From NCBI GenBank assembly GCA_013287475.1, contig JABDDT010000014.1:1-57705 (forward strand): a stretch of 57,705 nt of DNA. The letters are read 5' to 3'. Both the position numbers and the translations under genes were made by a program. The notes below the pieces were generated by a model. That model saw nothing but the letters and a program-made list of their open reading frames with translations, searched no databases and was not told the DNA's origin. Shown here piece by piece: positions 6,412-14,942 of this stretch. The number at the start of each line of letters is the position of its first letter. The stretch's first letter is position 1. Source of the stretch: Bacteroidota bacterium. GTDB taxonomy: Bacteria > Bacteroidota > Bacteroidia > Chitinophagales > Chitinophagaceae.

Positions 6412-8865
6412 CTAGTTGTTCCCTCCTTTTTTCAACCGGTTTGATTCATCATCTGCTCCGCCTGAATGATGATTATTTTGAGGACCCTTTAGCACTTTGC
6501 CGAATCGATAAGTAAATGTCAGACTCAGCTGGCGACTGTCACGTGAATTATGGAAGGTTGCTTCTGTTTCCTGAAAGTCAATTGTACCTTTCACCTGTTG
6601 GGTATAAAAAATATCACGCAGACCCAGTTTCAGGCTTGCTTTATCTTTCATGATCTGTTTTGCAATGGCAGCAGAAGTTTGACCCATGGGCTGAACCATA
6701 ATCTGACCTTCAATACCACTGGTTCTGTACCAGCCTGATAATTCAGCACTCCAGCCGTTGGTAAACTTAAACTGGTTGGTCATATTTCCCATTCCGGTTA
6801 CAGCACTCACATTCAGGTTTTCGCCATATAATTCACCTGTAAAATGATTGTAGTTTACATTTAAATATATTGTCGTATTCCACCATTTGGTCAGCGGCAT
6901 ATTCAGGCTTACAGCAATACCTCCATTTTCCCTTCTTCCGATATTTCCACGCCGAACAATCGTTGCATGTCCATCCTGTTCAAAGGTTTCAGCGAAAAAA
7001 TTCTGGGTATTACTGTAATTCAGTGTGGTGGTGAGCTTGTTTTTATATGTATGAGATAATTCAATATTTGTGCTTAGCTGGGGCTGCAGGTATGGATTTC
7101 CAGCCTGGTAAGTATATTCATCCAGGAAAAATAAAAAAGGATTCAGGTCACCATAATCAGGCCGGTCTATTCGTCTTCCAAAATTCAAATTGAATGAATT
7201 ATTACTATTCAAATCATAAGTAATATAAGCAGTGGGGAATGCATTTACATATGATTTTTTGAATGAAGAATCGTTGTTGTTTACTGTATAAATATTTCCA
7301 TACTGGTGGCCGTCGTAGTTGGTGTTTTCTACCCTGAGGCCGGCCTGCAAATTCCATTTGCCATATTTTTTTGTCAGGTTGATATAGGCTGCATTTATAT
7401 TTTCATGATATACAAAGTAATTCGTCTTGGTTGTGTCCGGCACATAGACTTCTCCGGTTACATCATAATAATTTGCCTTATTGTCTGTTGCGACAAAACT
7501 CGTCTTCAATCCTGCTTCCAGCTTGAAATCGTTCCGGAAAGGATGGGTATAATCTGTTTTAAAACTGTAGATATTAATAGTTGACGGAAGTTCGCCACTC
7601 AATGTGTTAGAAGATAACAAATTCATATCCGGATCATAAGTATAATTCTGGAATAATTGGTTGCTGCCGGATTTATAGTAGATATAATCTGCATCTGCTG
7701 TAAGTTCCCGGCCGGTTGAATCAAATTGCCTTCTGAAATTCAGGTTCATTGTACCATTGGACCAGATGCCATGGATATTTCCAAACGATTGCACAAGTGA
7801 GTCTGTCACATTATTCGAATTTTTTAAAGAAATATAACTTTGGGAAACATCCGTTTCATTATTCTGATATCCGCTGAATACGACACCCAGCGTTGTTTTG
7901 CTGTCCAGGAAATAATCCATACCCAATTTTATATTCAGTTCAGGTGAAAGGAATTTCATATGGGTGCTTTGCGTGAAAATAGAATTGATATTCTTAGTTC
8001 CCGGATCCAGGTAGTTTCTGTTTATATCAAGCTGCTGAAATCCCTGCCAGTAAGTGTATCCGCCGTTAAAGAATAAATTGAATTTATTTACACGATAATT
8101 CAGGTTCAGGCTGCCACCGGGTTTTGCATATTTTCCCTGGGTATATGTAAGCGTTGTAGACCCGTTAAATCCTTTGGCTTTATTTTTCTTTGTTTTGATA
8201 TTAATAATACCTGAATTACCTGCCGCGTCATATTTCGATGAAGGATTACTCATGATTTCCAACTGATCTACAGCTGAAGAAGGAAGACTCTTCAAATAAA
8301 CAGACAACTGGGCTCCCGACATATAAGTTGGTCTGTTATCTATCATGATGGTTACTCCCTGTTTTCCTTTCAGGCTGATATTACCATCTTTATCTACCGA
8401 TACACCGGGGGATTTTTCAAGTACATCCATGACAGATGTCCCTGCGTTGGCAGGTGACGCGTCTACATTTACAAGTATCCTGTCTGATTTCTGCTCGATG
8501 AATGGCTTTTTACCTACCACTGCAACCGAAGCCAGCTCATTGTTTTGTTTTTGAAGAATAATAACAGGTATTTCAAGAATTTTCATTCCAGAAACGATCG
8601 TAAAATTAGCTTCTTCCACCGGAATATGGCCTATTGCTGATATCCGGATATGGTAAATTCCGGGTGGTATGGCAGGAAAGCTAAATTTTCCATCCTTGTC
8701 GCTTACTTCATTTTTAAAAGAAAGGGAATCCCTCCCTTTTATCAATGAAATGCTTGCCGCCTCTAAAGGTGATTTATTTTCCTCCTGAACTGATCCTTTT
8801 ATCTGGGTTTGCGCATGTAAGTAGCCTGTTAAACCCAGCAAAAACAGTGTAGTAATGATTTTCAT
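6412..8865 (-). CDS. outer-membrane beta-barrel protein (TonB-receptor-like)
   Basis: Outer-membrane protein of 817 residues. Domains in order: signal peptide (about 1-18, LLGLTGYLHAQ), a CarboxypepD-regulatory-like beta-sandwich (about 20-105, IKGSVQEENKSPLEAASISL), a plug-like domain (about 120-225, with DVLEKSPGVSVDKDGNISLKG), then a long beta-barrel with alternating strands ending in LSLTFTYRFGK and a charged tail. This architecture is that of the Bacteroidota outer-membrane beta-barrel family related to TonB-dependent receptors; no SusD partner lies beside it, so the ligand is unknown and need not be a glycan. A promoter-like pair lies upstream at 8908-8939. An octamer array starts one base after the stop. 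Confidence 0.9.
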   Translation of the reverse strand: MKIITTLFLLGLTGYLHAQTQIKGSVQEENKSPLEAASISLIKGRDSLSFKNEVSDKDGKFSFPAIPPGIYHIRISAIGHIPVEEANFTIVSGMKILEIPVIILQKQNNELASVAVVGKKPFIEQKSDRILVNVDASPANAGTSVMDVLEKSPGVSVDKDGNISLKGKQGVTIMIDNRPTYMSGAQLSVYLKSLPSSAVDQLEIMSNPSSKYDAAGNSGIINIKTKKNKAKGFNGSTTLTYTQGKYAKPGGSLNLNYRVNKFNLFFNGGYTYWQGFQQLDINRNYLDPGTKNINSIFTQSTHMKFLSPELNIKLGMDYFLDSKTTLGVVFSGYQNNETDVSQSYISLKNSNNVTDSLVQSFGNIHGIWSNGTMNLNFRRQFDSTGRELTADADYIYYKSGSNQLFQNYTYDPDMNLLSSNTLSGELPSTINIYSFKTDYTHPFRNDFKLEAGLKTSFVATDNKANYYDVTGEVYVPDTTKTNYFVYHENINAAYINLTKKYGKWNLQAGLRVENTNYDGHQYGNIYTVNNNDSSFKKSYVNAFPTAYITYDLNSNNSFNLNFGRRIDRPDYGDLNPFLFFLDEYTYQAGNPYLQPQLSTNIELSHTYKNKLTTTLNYSNTQNFFAETFEQDGHATIVRRGNIGRRENGGIAVSLNMPLTKWWNTTIYLNVNYNHFTGELYGENLNVSAVTGMGNMTNQFKFTNGWSAELSGWYRTSGIEGQIMVQPMGQTSAAIAKQIMKDKASLKLGLRDIFYTQQVKGTIDFQETEATFHNSRDSRQLSLTFTYRFGKVLKGPQNNHHSGGADDESNRLKKGGNN

Positions 8866-8907
8866 GATCTTTAGTTAGGTTGGTACTGTGGTTAGATTAT
8901 TACAGTG

Positions 8908-8939
8908 CAAAGATTGGTACTAAGTATAATATAGATCAA
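8908..8939 (-). promoter_or_regulatory. candidate promoter of the outer-membrane barrel gene
   Basis: On the minus strand TTG (8939-8937) and AATCTTTG (8915-8908) are 21 nt apart; the second differs from TAnnTTTG by its first base. The leader would be about 40 nt. The rest of 8866-9147 (282 nt, between divergent starts and ends) holds only the heptamer array at 9089-9158. Confidence 0.4.
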
Positions 8940-9088
8940 TGCATTATGTTGGAAGGCTGATTTTATTGATAACCGGGAAAAATTCAAACATCTGTGAATT
9001 GGACGCAGCCGGGGAAAAGATGTTTCAGCCCGGAGGTATAATCGGGATAAGTGAATGGATTGGCGGATCGCGGAGAATCCACTTTCCT

Positions 9089-9158
9089 GCCTTGAGCGTT
9101 TTGCGTTAAGCGTTTGGCGTTAGGCCTTAAGCGTTATGCGTTTGGCCTTAGGCGTTAG
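9089..9158. repeat. heptamer array GCSTTNR x10 overlapping lgt 3' end
   Basis: Ten contiguous heptamers without interruption: GCCTTGA, GCGTTTT, GCGTTAA, GCGTTTG, GCGTTAG, GCCTTAA, GCGTTAT, GCGTTTG, GCCTTAG, GCGTTAG. The last two lie inside lgt and encode its final Asn-Ala and stop. In lgt's direction the unit is YTAACGC. Confidence 0.95.
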
Positions 9159-10431
9159 TCGTGGAAGGCTGGTGTTTTTTGAGATAATAATACAGAAAAC
9201 CACCTCCGATAATCAGCAGGGTGGAAATGATTTCAGCCTGGGTTGGATGAAATCCAAGGATTGAATAACGGGTGTTTACCCTGATCTTTTCGATAAAAAA
9301 TCTTTCAATTCCATTTATGATGAGATAAAATGCAAATAGAGTTCCGGGTACCTTGAATTTTTTTCGCACAGACCAGAGGAGAAAGAATAATCCTAAACAA
9401 ACGATTGTTTCATAAAAAGGTGTTGGAAAAACAGGTACAGGGAGGTAACTGCAATAAGATCCGACACAATTTGGAATCTTTATACCTGCTCCAATTACAT
9501 TATGCGGATAAGGATATGCGAAGAGCCAGTTTGGAAGAAATGAAGGTCCTTTTACTGCATAATGAGGAACATCCAATGTATGGAATTCACTCATAAAATA
9601 ATCTGAATTTCTGCCAAGCTGGAATTGAAAATTCTGTGCTGTTGCAGGAATGGATTTCAGATTTTCACTGACCGCATACGCACTGTTCGGTATGCCCCAG
9701 TCACCATCCCCCGATACCTGGCAGCCAATTCTGCCGGTTCCATATGCTAACATGAGTGCTGGAGCAGCGGCGTCATTCAGGTACCAGAATCCGATTTTAT
9801 GCTTTCTGGCATAATACCAGATAGCCAGGGCTGCAACAATCAATCCTCCATAAAAAGTAAGACCGCTAAATGATACCAGAGATGCTACAGGGTTTTTAAT
9901 AAAGTCATCCCAGGTTTCAAGGCTATTGAAAATCTTGGCTCCCAGAAAACCGAATATAGCAGCATATATTACGATATCCCCCACCCTGTCGTGGGGCCAT
10001 ATCCTGATAACTCTTTCTTCTGGTTTTGGTAGTTTATGTTTATACTTTTCATACCATTTTAAACTGGCAAAAAATAAGCCTAAAGCGAGTCCAGCCCACC
10101 CGTTACCAGCGGAAGAAAAAATATAATCTGCAGGGTTTTGGTTAAGCTGGGAATTTGAAGTGAAAAGACCGATAAGTTTATACCCGAATAAAAAAGCAAT
10201 TATAAAATTGGTTAGGAGCTCTCCGGGACTGGCGAGTTTACCAACAACAATCGTTTCATCTTCTGCTTCAAGAAGGCCCTGCCTTTCTTTCCTTTTCAGC
10301 TCGCTTGTAAGCACCATTGCGGCACCAATAAAAGAAAGCGCGACAAAAAACCCAAAACTGTTTATAAAATGAAGGAACTTTAAATCGACGCCAAACAGGT
10401 CTTTAACTGCGTAGTATAAATTCGGATACAT
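9148..10431 (-). CDS. lgt: prolipoprotein diacylglyceryl transferase
   Basis: Inner-membrane enzyme that transfers diacylglycerol from phosphatidylglycerol to the lipobox cysteine of prolipoproteins, the first step of lipoprotein maturation. At 427 residues it is of the long Bacteroidota type. The Lgt signature appears as GTGRIGCQVSGDGDWG from about residue 231; several hydrophobic segments flank it and the C-terminus keeps INGIERFFIEKIRVN. I place the start at the ATG at 10431: the longer open frame to 10707 would overlap the divergent dehydrogenase gene and its extra 92 residues look like its antisense. The last residues and stop come from a heptamer array. Confidence 0.93.
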   Translation of the reverse strand: MYPNLYYAVKDLFGVDLKFLHFINSFGFFVALSFIGAAMVLTSELKRKERQGLLEAEDETIVVGKLASPGELLTNFIIAFLFGYKLIGLFTSNSQLNQNPADYIFSSAGNGWAGLALGLFFASLKWYEKYKHKLPKPEERVIRIWPHDRVGDIVIYAAIFGFLGAKIFNSLETWDDFIKNPVASLVSFSGLTFYGGLIVAALAIWYYARKHKIGFWYLNDAAAPALMLAYGTGRIGCQVSGDGDWGIPNSAYAVSENLKSIPATAQNFQFQLGRNSDYFMSEFHTLDVPHYAVKGPSFLPNWLFAYPYPHNVIGAGIKIPNCVGSYCSYLPVPVFPTPFYETIVCLGLFFLLWSVRKKFKVPGTLFAFYLIINGIERFFIEKIRVNTRYSILGFHPTQAEIISTLLIIGGGFLYYYLKKHQPSTTNA

Positions 10432-10497
10432 AGGAGCTGCAAGATAAGGGTAAAAACTTGAGAGAAGCTTCGTATCCTTGCCTGAAAATCTTAGCTC

Positions 10498-11361
10498 ATG
10501 AATAAAATTGTCGTCATTGGAGCTGGTACTATGGGAAATGGCATTGCCCATGTTTTTGCCCAATATACTTTCCCGGTTTACCTCGTCGACCTGTACGCAG
10601 AACAATTGGAAAAAGCCCTGACAACCATTTCTAAAAATCTCGACAGACAGGTGCAGAAAGGAATTCTTTCTACGGAAGAAAAGATCAATGTTATTAATCG
10701 TATTCATCCTGTCCAGAATATCAGGGAAAGTGTTCAGGGGGCTGATTTTATTATTGAAGCCGCAACTGAAAATGAAAATGTCAAACTCCGGATTTTCAAA
10801 GAGCTTGATGAATATGCTTCACCGGCAGCCATTCTGGCCAGCAACACCTCATCCATATCCATAACAAGAATTGCAGCTGTAACCAAACGCCCAACCCAGG
10901 TTATAGGAATGCATTTTATGAATCCGGTTCCACTTATGAAACTGGTGGAAGTTATTAATGGGTATGCAACGGCTGGTCATGTTACTGAAAAAGTAATTGA
11001 ATTAACCAAAAAGTTGGATAAAACTCCCTGTGTTGTAAAAGACTATCCGGGTTTTATTGCAAACCGTTTACTGATGCCAATGATCAATGAGGCGATCATT
11101 AGTCTCCAGGAAGGCGTGGCTTCAGCAGAAGCTATCGATACCGTCATGAAACTGGGAATGGCTCATCCAATGGGACCTTTACAGCTGGCAGATTTCATAG
11201 GTCTTGATGTTTGTCTCGCCATTATGAAAGTACTGCAGGAAGGATTCGGCAATCCGAAATATGCGCCTGCAACATTACTGGTAAATATGGTGGCGGCCGG
11301 AAATCTCGGTGTAAAATCCGGAGAAGGATTTTACAACTATCGTAGTGGAGGAAAGAATTAA
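10498..11361 (+). CDS. hbd: 3-hydroxybutyryl-CoA dehydrogenase
   Basis: NAD(P)-dependent 3-hydroxyacyl-CoA dehydrogenase, 287 residues, oxidising or reducing short-chain 3-hydroxyacyl-CoA in the cytoplasm. The N-terminal Rossmann domain begins VIGAGTMGNGIAH (residues 6-18). The catalytic dyad is likely His139 and Glu151 (GMHFMNPVPLMKLVE). The C-terminal domain has NRLLMPMINEA and the family end GVKSGEGFYNY. It is divergent from lgt with 66 nt between starts. It may work in fatty-acid or branched-chain degradation with the EtfBA pair encoded further on, or in butyryl-CoA-type synthesis; no other beta-oxidation gene is in view. An octamer array begins 3 nt after its stop. Confidence 0.93.
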   Translation: MNKIVVIGAGTMGNGIAHVFAQYTFPVYLVDLYAEQLEKALTTISKNLDRQVQKGILSTEEKINVINRIHPVQNIRESVQGADFIIEAATENENVKLRIFKELDEYASPAAILASNTSSISITRIAAVTKRPTQVIGMHFMNPVPLMKLVEVINGYATAGHVTEKVIELTKKLDKTPCVVKDYPGFIANRLLMPMINEAIISLQEGVASAEAIDTVMKLGMAHPMGPLQLADFIGLDVCLAIMKVLQEGFGNPKYAPATLLVNMVAAGNLGVKSGEGFYNYRSGGKN

Positions 11362-11364
11362 GCT

Positions 11365-11472
11365 AGTATAAGAGTATAGGAGTATAAGAGTAAATGAGTG
11401 AATCTAAATCTTTATTCTTATATTCTTATACTCTTATACTCTTATACTCTTATACTCCTATACTCTTATACT
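11365..11472. repeat. palindromic octamer array (AGTATARG) between hbd and ribD
   Basis: Left arm 11365-11396: four octamers (AGTATAAG, AGTATAGG, AGTATAAG, AGTAAATG). Right arm 11417-11472: seven reverse-complement octamers of CTTATACT type (one CCTATACT, one CTTATATT). The two genes converge here, so each reads the AGTATAAG orientation. The ribD stop codon (11460-11458) lies in the second octamer seen from ribD. The arms could form a long hairpin serving both genes. Confidence 0.95.
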
Positions 11473-12552
11473 ATGAATATTCCGATAGTAACTAATCCTA
11501 TCGCTGGTGAAATTTTCAGTCTTCAGGTGTTTTGCATTTTTAAAATCAGGCGATGGAATCCCGTCTTCAATTATCATTTCAGTATTGGTTATAATCCGGA
11601 TTTCATCCCAAAGTTCCGAGTCAATAAAAGACTTCAGCAGCTTTGCACCTCCTTCAACCAGGATACTTAAAACGTGTAAAGAATGCAGCGAAGTTAAGAT
11701 AGATGGTATATCAGTTTGTTCTCCATTTATTTTCTTAAATAACAATTCCCCTGATTGCATTTCCTTTTTTCTGTTGAGTATAATAGTCGGAACCTTACCG
11801 TCAAATATATTCAGATCATCAGGAAGCCTGAGTTCTTTATCCAGAACAATTCTTATGGGATTTTTTCCTGTCCATAATCGATTGGTTAATTCCGGATTAT
11901 CCTGTAAAGCTGTTTCGGTTCCGATCAGGATGCCCGCTTCTTCGCTCCGCCATTTGTGTACCAGCCGATTCGAATAATCATTGGATATCTTAATTTTTTC
12001 ACCGGATCTTCCCCCTATTTTGTGATTGGAGGATTCAGCCCATTTTAAAACGATATAAGGTCTCTTTAGCTGATGAAAAGTAAAAAAGCGTTTATTTTTT
12101 TCTTTTGCCAATTCTTCCAAAACCGGATTATCTACGTTGACTCCATGGGCAATTAATTTTTCTATTCCTTTTCCATTTACTTCCTTAAAAGGATCCCGGC
12201 AACCTATAACTACCCTTGGAATTTTTTCACGGATAATAAGATCTGTACAGGGTGGTGTTTTCCCATGATGCACGCATGGTTCCAGCGAAACATACAGTGT
12301 AGATTGAGGAATCAGTGGCCGGTCATCAATTTTTACTGATGACAGACAATTTACTTCAGCATGCGGTCCGCCATATACTTCATGATATCCTTCCCCTATT
12401 ATTTTTCCATTATGAACAAGCACGGCGCCAACCATTGGATTGGGTGCGGTATGACCTGAACCTAATTCAGCCAGATGAAGGCATCTTTGCATGAATGCAG
12501 ACTGGGAAAGATTCTCATTGATATCAAAAATATTGGCCGGTTGTGAAGTCAT
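11458..12552 (-). CDS. ribD: riboflavin biosynthesis bifunctional deaminase/reductase
   Basis: Cytoplasmic enzyme for two steps of riboflavin synthesis: deamination of the pyrimidine intermediate and reduction of the ribosyl side chain. The N-terminal deaminase has its zinc ligands in GPHAEVNC (His64, with catalytic Glu66) and PCVHHGKTPPC (Cys93, Cys102). The reductase domain follows from about residue 150 (RPYIVLKWAES) and contains LVEGGAKLL. I use the ATG at 12552; an earlier TTG is possible. The last residues SIRV and the TAG stop are encoded by the octamer array, so the true ancestral C-terminus may have been replaced. No FMN riboswitch can fit in the 34 nt to the divergent prmC. Confidence 0.95.
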   Translation of the reverse strand: MTSQPANIFDINENLSQSAFMQRCLHLAELGSGHTAPNPMVGAVLVHNGKIIGEGYHEVYGGPHAEVNCLSSVKIDDRPLIPQSTLYVSLEPCVHHGKTPPCTDLIIREKIPRVVIGCRDPFKEVNGKGIEKLIAHGVNVDNPVLEELAKEKNKRFFTFHQLKRPYIVLKWAESSNHKIGGRSGEKIKISNDYSNRLVHKWRSEEAGILIGTETALQDNPELTNRLWTGKNPIRIVLDKELRLPDDLNIFDGKVPTIILNRKKEMQSGELLFKKINGEQTDIPSILTSLHSLHVLSILVEGGAKLLKSFIDSELWDEIRIITNTEMIIEDGIPSPDFKNAKHLKTENFTSDRISYYRNIHSIRV

Positions 12553-12573
12553 GGACTGCAATTTAATTCATTG

Positions 12574-12581
12574 TAAGTTTG
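12574..12581 (+). promoter_or_regulatory. -7 box TAAGTTTG before prmC
   Basis: A perfect TAnnTTTG match ends 5 nt before the prmC ATG at 12587. No good -33 element is seen 19-21 nt upstream. If used, the mRNA is leaderless or nearly so. Confidence 0.45.
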
Positions 12582-12586
12582 CCAGC

Positions 12587-13438
12587 ATGACAATCGAAGA
12601 AGCAAACCGGTTACTAATTTCTACGCTTACAGAACTTTATGACGAAAGGGAAGCCTCTTCTATCAGTTCCCTGGTCATGGAACGTCTCACTGGAATGCCT
12701 AAAAGTTTGCGTGTTCTGAAAAAGACCGGGCCGTTTTCAATAAATCAGGAAGAATTATTTCAATATTACCTCAGTGAATTAATGAAATTTCGCCCTGTTC
12801 AATATGTCCTCGGTGAAGCCTGGTTTGGTCCTTTCTCTTTTTTTGTAGACGAAAATGTACTGATACCACGTCCGGAAACAGAGGAACTGGTAGACTGGCT
12901 GATTAAAGATACTTCTTCAATGGATTCCGGAACTTCCGTTATGGATATTGGTACCGGAAGCGGGTGTATAGCTGTTTATATTAAAAAAAAGCGAAAAGAT
13001 TTTAAGGTAACGGGTCTTGACATCAGTGCGGCGGCTTTGGAAATTGCCCATAAAAACAGCCTGTTAAATGAAACAGACATACAGCTTATATTATGTGATA
13101 TCAGGGATCCCGAACAAAGATCAGGATTGACTTCAGTAGATATTATCATCAGTAATCCGCCTTATATTCCTGAAAAGCAAAAAGAATTTCTGGACCGGCA
13201 TGTAAGGGATTTTGAACCTGCACTTGCCCTATATGCACCCAATGAGGACCCCATACTTTATTACAAAATCGTAGGAGAAATTGCCATTCAAAAATTGCTT
13301 CCGGGAGGCGCCGCATTTTTGGAAATACACCACGACTTTTCGAAAGAGATCATAGAATGGTATGAAAAAAAGGGATTTTCCCTTGAATTAAAAAAGGATT
13401 TTTCAGGGAATAACAGAATGATAAAAGCATTTATCTAA
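12587..13438 (+). CDS. prmC: peptide chain release factor N5-glutamine methyltransferase
   Basis: Methylates the glutamine of the GGQ motif in release factors RF1/RF2, aiding translation termination. The 283 residues from the ATG at 12587 match the family length. Visible are the helical N-terminal domain, the SAM-binding DIGTGSG (about residues 120-126) and the catalytic NPPY (about 190-193). A longer frame from 12491 would overlap ribD and has no conserved content. The gene diverges from ribD by 34 nt and its TAA stop overlaps the TAG stop of the convergent porin gene in CTAA (13435-13438). Confidence 0.95.
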   Translation: MTIEEANRLLISTLTELYDEREASSISSLVMERLTGMPKSLRVLKKTGPFSINQEELFQYYLSELMKFRPVQYVLGEAWFGPFSFFVDENVLIPRPETEELVDWLIKDTSSMDSGTSVMDIGTGSGCIAVYIKKKRKDFKVTGLDISAAALEIAHKNSLLNETDIQLILCDIRDPEQRSGLTSVDIIISNPPYIPEKQKEFLDRHVRDFEPALALYAPNEDPILYYKIVGEIAIQKLLPGGAAFLEIHHDFSKEIIEWYEKKGFSLELKKDFSGNNRMIKAFI

Positions 13439-14781
13439 AAAGCGAAGTGTCCCCTGAGGGCAAATACATTTACCGGACCCCTTCTATCTTTATTATAGGC
13501 AGGATTAAGCACAAGCTGATAGTCTGCCGTCAGCCAAAATAATGGCGTTAGCTGCGCACTATAATATGTTTCCAAAATATTTTCGTGACCGTAATTCATC
13601 TTGCCATCTCCAATAATAAAACCATATCCGCCGGCTTTTAAAAATGCACGGTGATCAGAGGAAAGCCCATTTACAACTACCGCCAGTCCGGCAACATCAC
13701 CATATCTTTTCCATGGTATGCCTTTCTTTGATATTCCCAATTGAACAGTCTGGTCAATTTCTGTAAAAGCCCATGAAGCGTGTTTTCCATCGTTCCAGCC
13801 GATACGGGCAAAAATTCCAAGACTATTGGTCAACTCCTGTTCTAAATTCAGATAAAAACCTGTTTTTTTTCCGCCATATGTGGTTCCTTCCGCATTACCT
13901 GAGATGACATTGAGCAAAGTAGTATCACCATCAGATAATGCAGTGAGTCCTTGCTGATATGAAGGAGCTCTTGACGCTGTATAACTGGCTAAAAAACTAA
14001 TTACACCATGCCTTCCATTAAAATTCATCTTTTTATCAAATTCGGCACTCTCTGAATGCGCTTTTCCAAAAACATATTCTAATGCAGAATGATTGGCGAT
14101 TTTAGGTACTGCTACAGTTGAAATAGCAAATGACCAGCCTGGTTTAATAATTTCAATCACTATCCCCCAGGTATAGCCTTTTGTATTGGCAGGATAATCC
14201 CAGGCACCATTACTCATAAGGCTCCAATTTAAAAACTGCGTTCGCGGATCATGGCTAAAACTATTTTTATCAAAAAAATCGGAAATGGCGAACTTACCTG
14301 CATTTACGGTTATCCTGTTAACCGGAACTTTATCAGATACCTGATTGTTATCATCGGCTACATTTTCATATTCCGTATGACCCAATGGAAAATTCTGTTG
14401 TAAATAAACCCTTGCAATGGATAAACTGGGTGAGGGGTCTCCGATACGATAAGTTTCACCATTTAATGCTCCGGCAACTCCAAGAGCATAACTTAAACCA
14501 CTTCCACCGGATAATTCAGGATTTACATATACAGCAGCTCCGGTCCAAAGTTTTCTTCCAATAAATAAAGTGGAGGTAATACTGGTAGCACCGGTTTCAA
14601 CATTATTATTTAAACTGTTTGTACCACTATAAGGCGCTGCAAAACCGGAATGACTTTGAGTTACTACCGTCATTTGGAAATGGAAGGTCCATTTAGTTTG
14701 TTCGGCCGAATCAATGATTTGAGCTGAAAGAAGTTGTCCTTTTAAAATGTATATTATTATGAAGGCAAAATGTCTTCTCAT
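13435..14781 (-). CDS. OprB-family carbohydrate porin
   Basis: Outer-membrane porin of the OprB (carbohydrate-selective) family, 448 residues. I use the ATG at 14781, which gives a signal peptide (MRRHFAFIIIYILKGQLLSAQ); the upstream TTG-initiated extension would bury it. The family core is clear: NAGKFAISDFFDKN, then DPRTQFLNWSLMSNGAWDYPA and KGYTWGI, later LGIFARIGWNDGK. It ends in alternating residues with a terminal Phe (ALRGHFAF), the usual barrel assembly signal. OprB porins let sugars diffuse across the outer membrane. It lies downstream of a GMC-type sugar oxidoreductase, which suggests the porin feeds it. OprB is uncommon next to the SusCD systems typical of this phylum. Confidence 0.82.
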   Translation of the reverse strand: MRRHFAFIIIYILKGQLLSAQIIDSAEQTKWTFHFQMTVVTQSHSGFAAPYSGTNSLNNNVETGATSITSTLFIGRKLWTGAAVYVNPELSGGSGLSYALGVAGALNGETYRIGDPSPSLSIARVYLQQNFPLGHTEYENVADDNNQVSDKVPVNRITVNAGKFAISDFFDKNSFSHDPRTQFLNWSLMSNGAWDYPANTKGYTWGIVIEIIKPGWSFAISTVAVPKIANHSALEYVFGKAHSESAEFDKKMNFNGRHGVISFLASYTASRAPSYQQGLTALSDGDTTLLNVISGNAEGTTYGGKKTGFYLNLEQELTNSLGIFARIGWNDGKHASWAFTEIDQTVQLGISKKGIPWKRYGDVAGLAVVVNGLSSDHRAFLKAGGYGFIIGDGKMNYGHENILETYYSAQLTPLFWLTADYQLVLNPAYNKDRRGPVNVFALRGHFAF

Positions 14782-14942
14782 GCAGTTATAAATTCTATTT
14801 TCCTTAAAATTGCTTAGAGCAATTGATGGAACCTTCGGATAAGCCAGTAAATATCCATTTGTGATGGTAAGCAATATGCCAATAAAATAGATAGCAGCCA
14901 AGTAAAATAACCTAATGATAATGGCTCCATTCTAAAAACAAT

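Noticed and set aside
10432-10707. Lgt as a 519-residue protein
   Set aside because: The extra 92 residues overlap the divergent dehydrogenase gene on the opposite strand and show no membrane or Lgt features; the ATG at 10431 fits.
11398-11670. Small plus-strand ORF with repeated LYSYT peptides
   Set aside because: It translates the octamer array and then the antisense of ribD; the peptide periodicity is that of the DNA repeat.
12491-12586. Longer PrmC start
   Set aside because: It would overlap the ribD coding start on the other strand and adds residues not typical of PrmC.
12553-12586. FMN riboswitch before ribD
   Set aside because: Only 34 nt separate the divergent ribD and prmC starts, too little for an FMN aptamer.
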